Shown in pieces: positions 6,367 through 7,619 of a stretch of 7,619 bases of DNA. Numbering within the stretch: position 1 is the stretch's first letter; each line of letters starts with the position of its first letter. The notes beneath the pieces are model-generated. The model did no database searches. It saw nothing but the letters and a program-made list of their open reading frames with translations, and was not told where the DNA came from. A program made the position numbers and the translations under genes. The stretch comes from Parvularculaceae bacterium UBA4496 (GTDB lineage Bacteria > Pseudomonadota > Alphaproteobacteria > Caulobacterales > Parvularculaceae), in contig DGNI01000110.1 of NCBI GenBank assembly GCA_002388885.1, positions 1-7,619 of the forward strand. Reading direction: 5' to 3'.

Positions 6367-7619
6367 CTAGTCCTGCGCCTTGCGGAGTTCTTGCAGCAAG
6401 GCTTCGGCGCGGGAAAGGTTTTCAGCGGCCTTGCGGCGGTTTTCAGCGCGTTTTTCGGACGCCTCGACTGAGGCGCGGCGCAATCGCACGACATTGGCGT
6501 TCGCTTCTTTCAGTTCTTCGCGCGTTTGATCGACGGATTTCAGCAACGCTTCACGCCATTGCGGCATATCGGCTGTTTCTGCTGCTTTGAGGACATCGGC
6601 CGTTTGTTCTACGCCGGTATCAACCGCCGCTTCGCGGTCTTGTGAATTCTCGCCGGACGCAGCAGCGATTGCTGTTGCGACGTCTTTCAAGGTCGCTTCA
6701 TGGCGCTCCTCATCTTCCGCTGAAGCCTTTTTGGCGCGTAGCCGGTCGAGAACGCTCATGGACGAGCTCATGACCTGCCCCATGTCAGGCGTAAGCGCCG
6801 ACTGCTTTTCTGTTTCATCTCCCCGTTCCTTATTCTTCGTAGCCCCGGCTGCGCCATTTTGCGTGCGCGCGCTGTCGATAGACACGACAACTTCGTCTTT
6901 TGCAGATTCCGCACCCGCCGGCTTCGTTCTGTTCTTCACCAGATTCAGTTCTTCTGCCGTCGCCGCTTCTTCAATTTGCGGCGTTTCTTCTTCGTCGATC
7001 TTTGTCACTGGCGGAACGGCGTCAGCGGCTTTTTTCGCAGAAAGCTTTTCTTCTTTCAGCTCGTCGCAGACCGTCTTCACGATGCCGTCCGTCACTTCGT
7101 GCGCCTGTTCCAATGAGCAGTAAAGCATGACGCGATTACAGATCGTGTTGATGCGGCGGGGAAGGCCCGTACTTTCCTCGAAAATGATCTTGAATGCATC
7201 GTCCGTAAATGCCGGGTCGTCCTCCCATCCCGCAACCGAAAGACGATGAAGGATGTAGTCGCGTGTTTCCTCGAGCGAAAGGCTTTCAAGATGATAGGAC
7301 GCGATCACCCGCTGGCGTAACTGTTCTAGCCGGTCGGACTCGATCATGGCGCGGAATTCGGGTTGTCCGACGAGAAATACCTGAAACAGCGGCGTGCCTT
7401 CATAGTCAATATTCGAAAGCATGCGCAGTTCTTCGAGCGTCTTGAAGGGAAGGTTCTGCGCCTCGTCGATAATCAGCAATACGCGCCGCCCGCGATTGAG
7501 CTGATCGAAAAGATAATCTTCAAATGCTTCGATTTCGCCGGTGCGCCCTTCGCCTTCCGGCTCGATGCGGAAAGCGGAAAGCACCTGGCTCAACAGGTCT
7601 TTCGGCTCGACGTTCGAGG
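6367..7619 (-). CDS. AAA ATPase, XrtA/PEP-CTERM locus-associated, N-terminus off the window edge
   Basis: The frame is open to the right edge and 416 full codons are visible. The ATPase part resembles the ExeA/GspA-like putative secretion ATPase of PEP-CTERM loci (TIGR03015). Numbering from the first visible codon: Walker B VLLIIDEAQNL (46-56); LFQVFLVGQPEFR (77-89), a sensor-1 region; LRQRV (100-104), a likely arginine finger; and GLPRRIN (151-157), a sensor-2 motif. Walker A must lie beyond 7619. The leucine codon at 7593 (TTG) is internal, since coding continues upstream in family-like sequence (SNVEPKDLLSQV). After the ATPase core, about residues 193-416 form a tail: a low-complexity Glu/Ala/Lys/Ser-rich part and then a probable coiled coil (about 354-414, WREALLKSVDQTREELKEAN onward). 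It is the most upstream visible gene of the operon, 39 bases before the deacetylase. The cellular role is inferred: energising or organising export or assembly of the exopolysaccharide machinery. Confidence 0.92.
   Translation of the reverse strand, partial: SNVEPKDLLSQVLSAFRIEPEGEGRTGEIEAFEDYLFDQLNRGRRVLLIIDEAQNLPFKTLEELRMLSNIDYEGTPLFQVFLVGQPEFRAMIESDRLEQLRQRVIASYHLESLSLEETRDYILHRLSVAGWEDDPAFTDDAFKIIFEESTGLPRRINTICNRVMLYCSLEQAHEVTDGIVKTVCDELKEEKLSAKKAADAVPPVTKIDEEETPQIEEAATAEELNLVKNRTKPAGAESAKDEVVVSIDSARTQNGAAGATKNKERGDETEKQSALTPDMGQVMSSSMSVLDRLRAKKASAEDEERHEATLKDVATAIAAASGENSQDREAAVDTGVEQTADVLKAAETADMPQWREALLKSVDQTREELKEANANVVRLRRASVEASEKRAENRRKAAENLSRAEALLQELRKAQD

Noticed and set aside
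6587..7123. 178-codon Ser/Phe-rich open frame on the plus strand opposite the ATPase tail
   Set aside because: Its composition is the expected antisense of a Glu/Ala/Lys-rich coding region, and it has no domain signature.
7591..7593. TTG as the start codon of the ATPase
   Set aside because: The frame continues to the window edge with sequence that fits the family, and Walker A is not yet reached, so this is an internal leucine codon.
1..7619. tRNA, rRNA, CRISPR, insertion sequence, prophage or attachment-site signatures
   Set aside because: Nothing of the kind was seen. The longest non-coding gap is 66 bases and no long direct repeats were noticed by eye.

Overview
The window looks like chromosomal DNA from an alphaproteobacterium. 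The GC content is moderate to high, ClpB is of an alphaproteobacterial type ([12 protein letters not shown] around its first Walker B), and there is an exosortase A (XrtA, also called EpsH1) type exopolysaccharide locus. No finer placement is safe from sequence alone. No RNA genes, CRISPR arrays, insertion sequences or phage genes were seen, and coding density is very high.

Plus strand, 1-3186. The window opens inside clpB, the protein disaggregase, with about 247 N-terminal residues off the left edge. Nine bases after clpB comes a 66-residue charged protein of unknown function, probably cotranscribed. After a 66-base gap with a small inverted repeat comes a complete nitrilase-superfamily hydrolase with an intact Glu-Lys-Cys triad.

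Minus strand, 7619-3123. Four genes run right to left as one apparent operon: an XrtA-locus AAA ATPase (N-terminus off the right edge), a NodB-type polysaccharide deacetylase with the XrtA/DUF3473 signature, a FemAB-like (GNAT-fold) protein of the XrtA-associated type, and a GT4-like sugar transferase of the XrtA-associated type. The last three are joined by two ATGA stop/start overlaps, so they are probably translationally coupled. This set and order matches the accessory module known from PEP-CTERM/exosortase loci, where an exopolysaccharide is made, modified and exported while PEP-CTERM proteins are sorted at the envelope. The exosortase itself is not in the window.

The two blocks converge: the nitrilase and sugar transferase coding regions overlap tail to tail by 64 bases, with a perfect 7-bp inverted repeat inside the overlap. 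The most notable points are the XrtA accessory module ending at a convergent overlap without an exosortase gene next to it, and the roughly 225-residue low-complexity plus coiled-coil tail on the ATPase.
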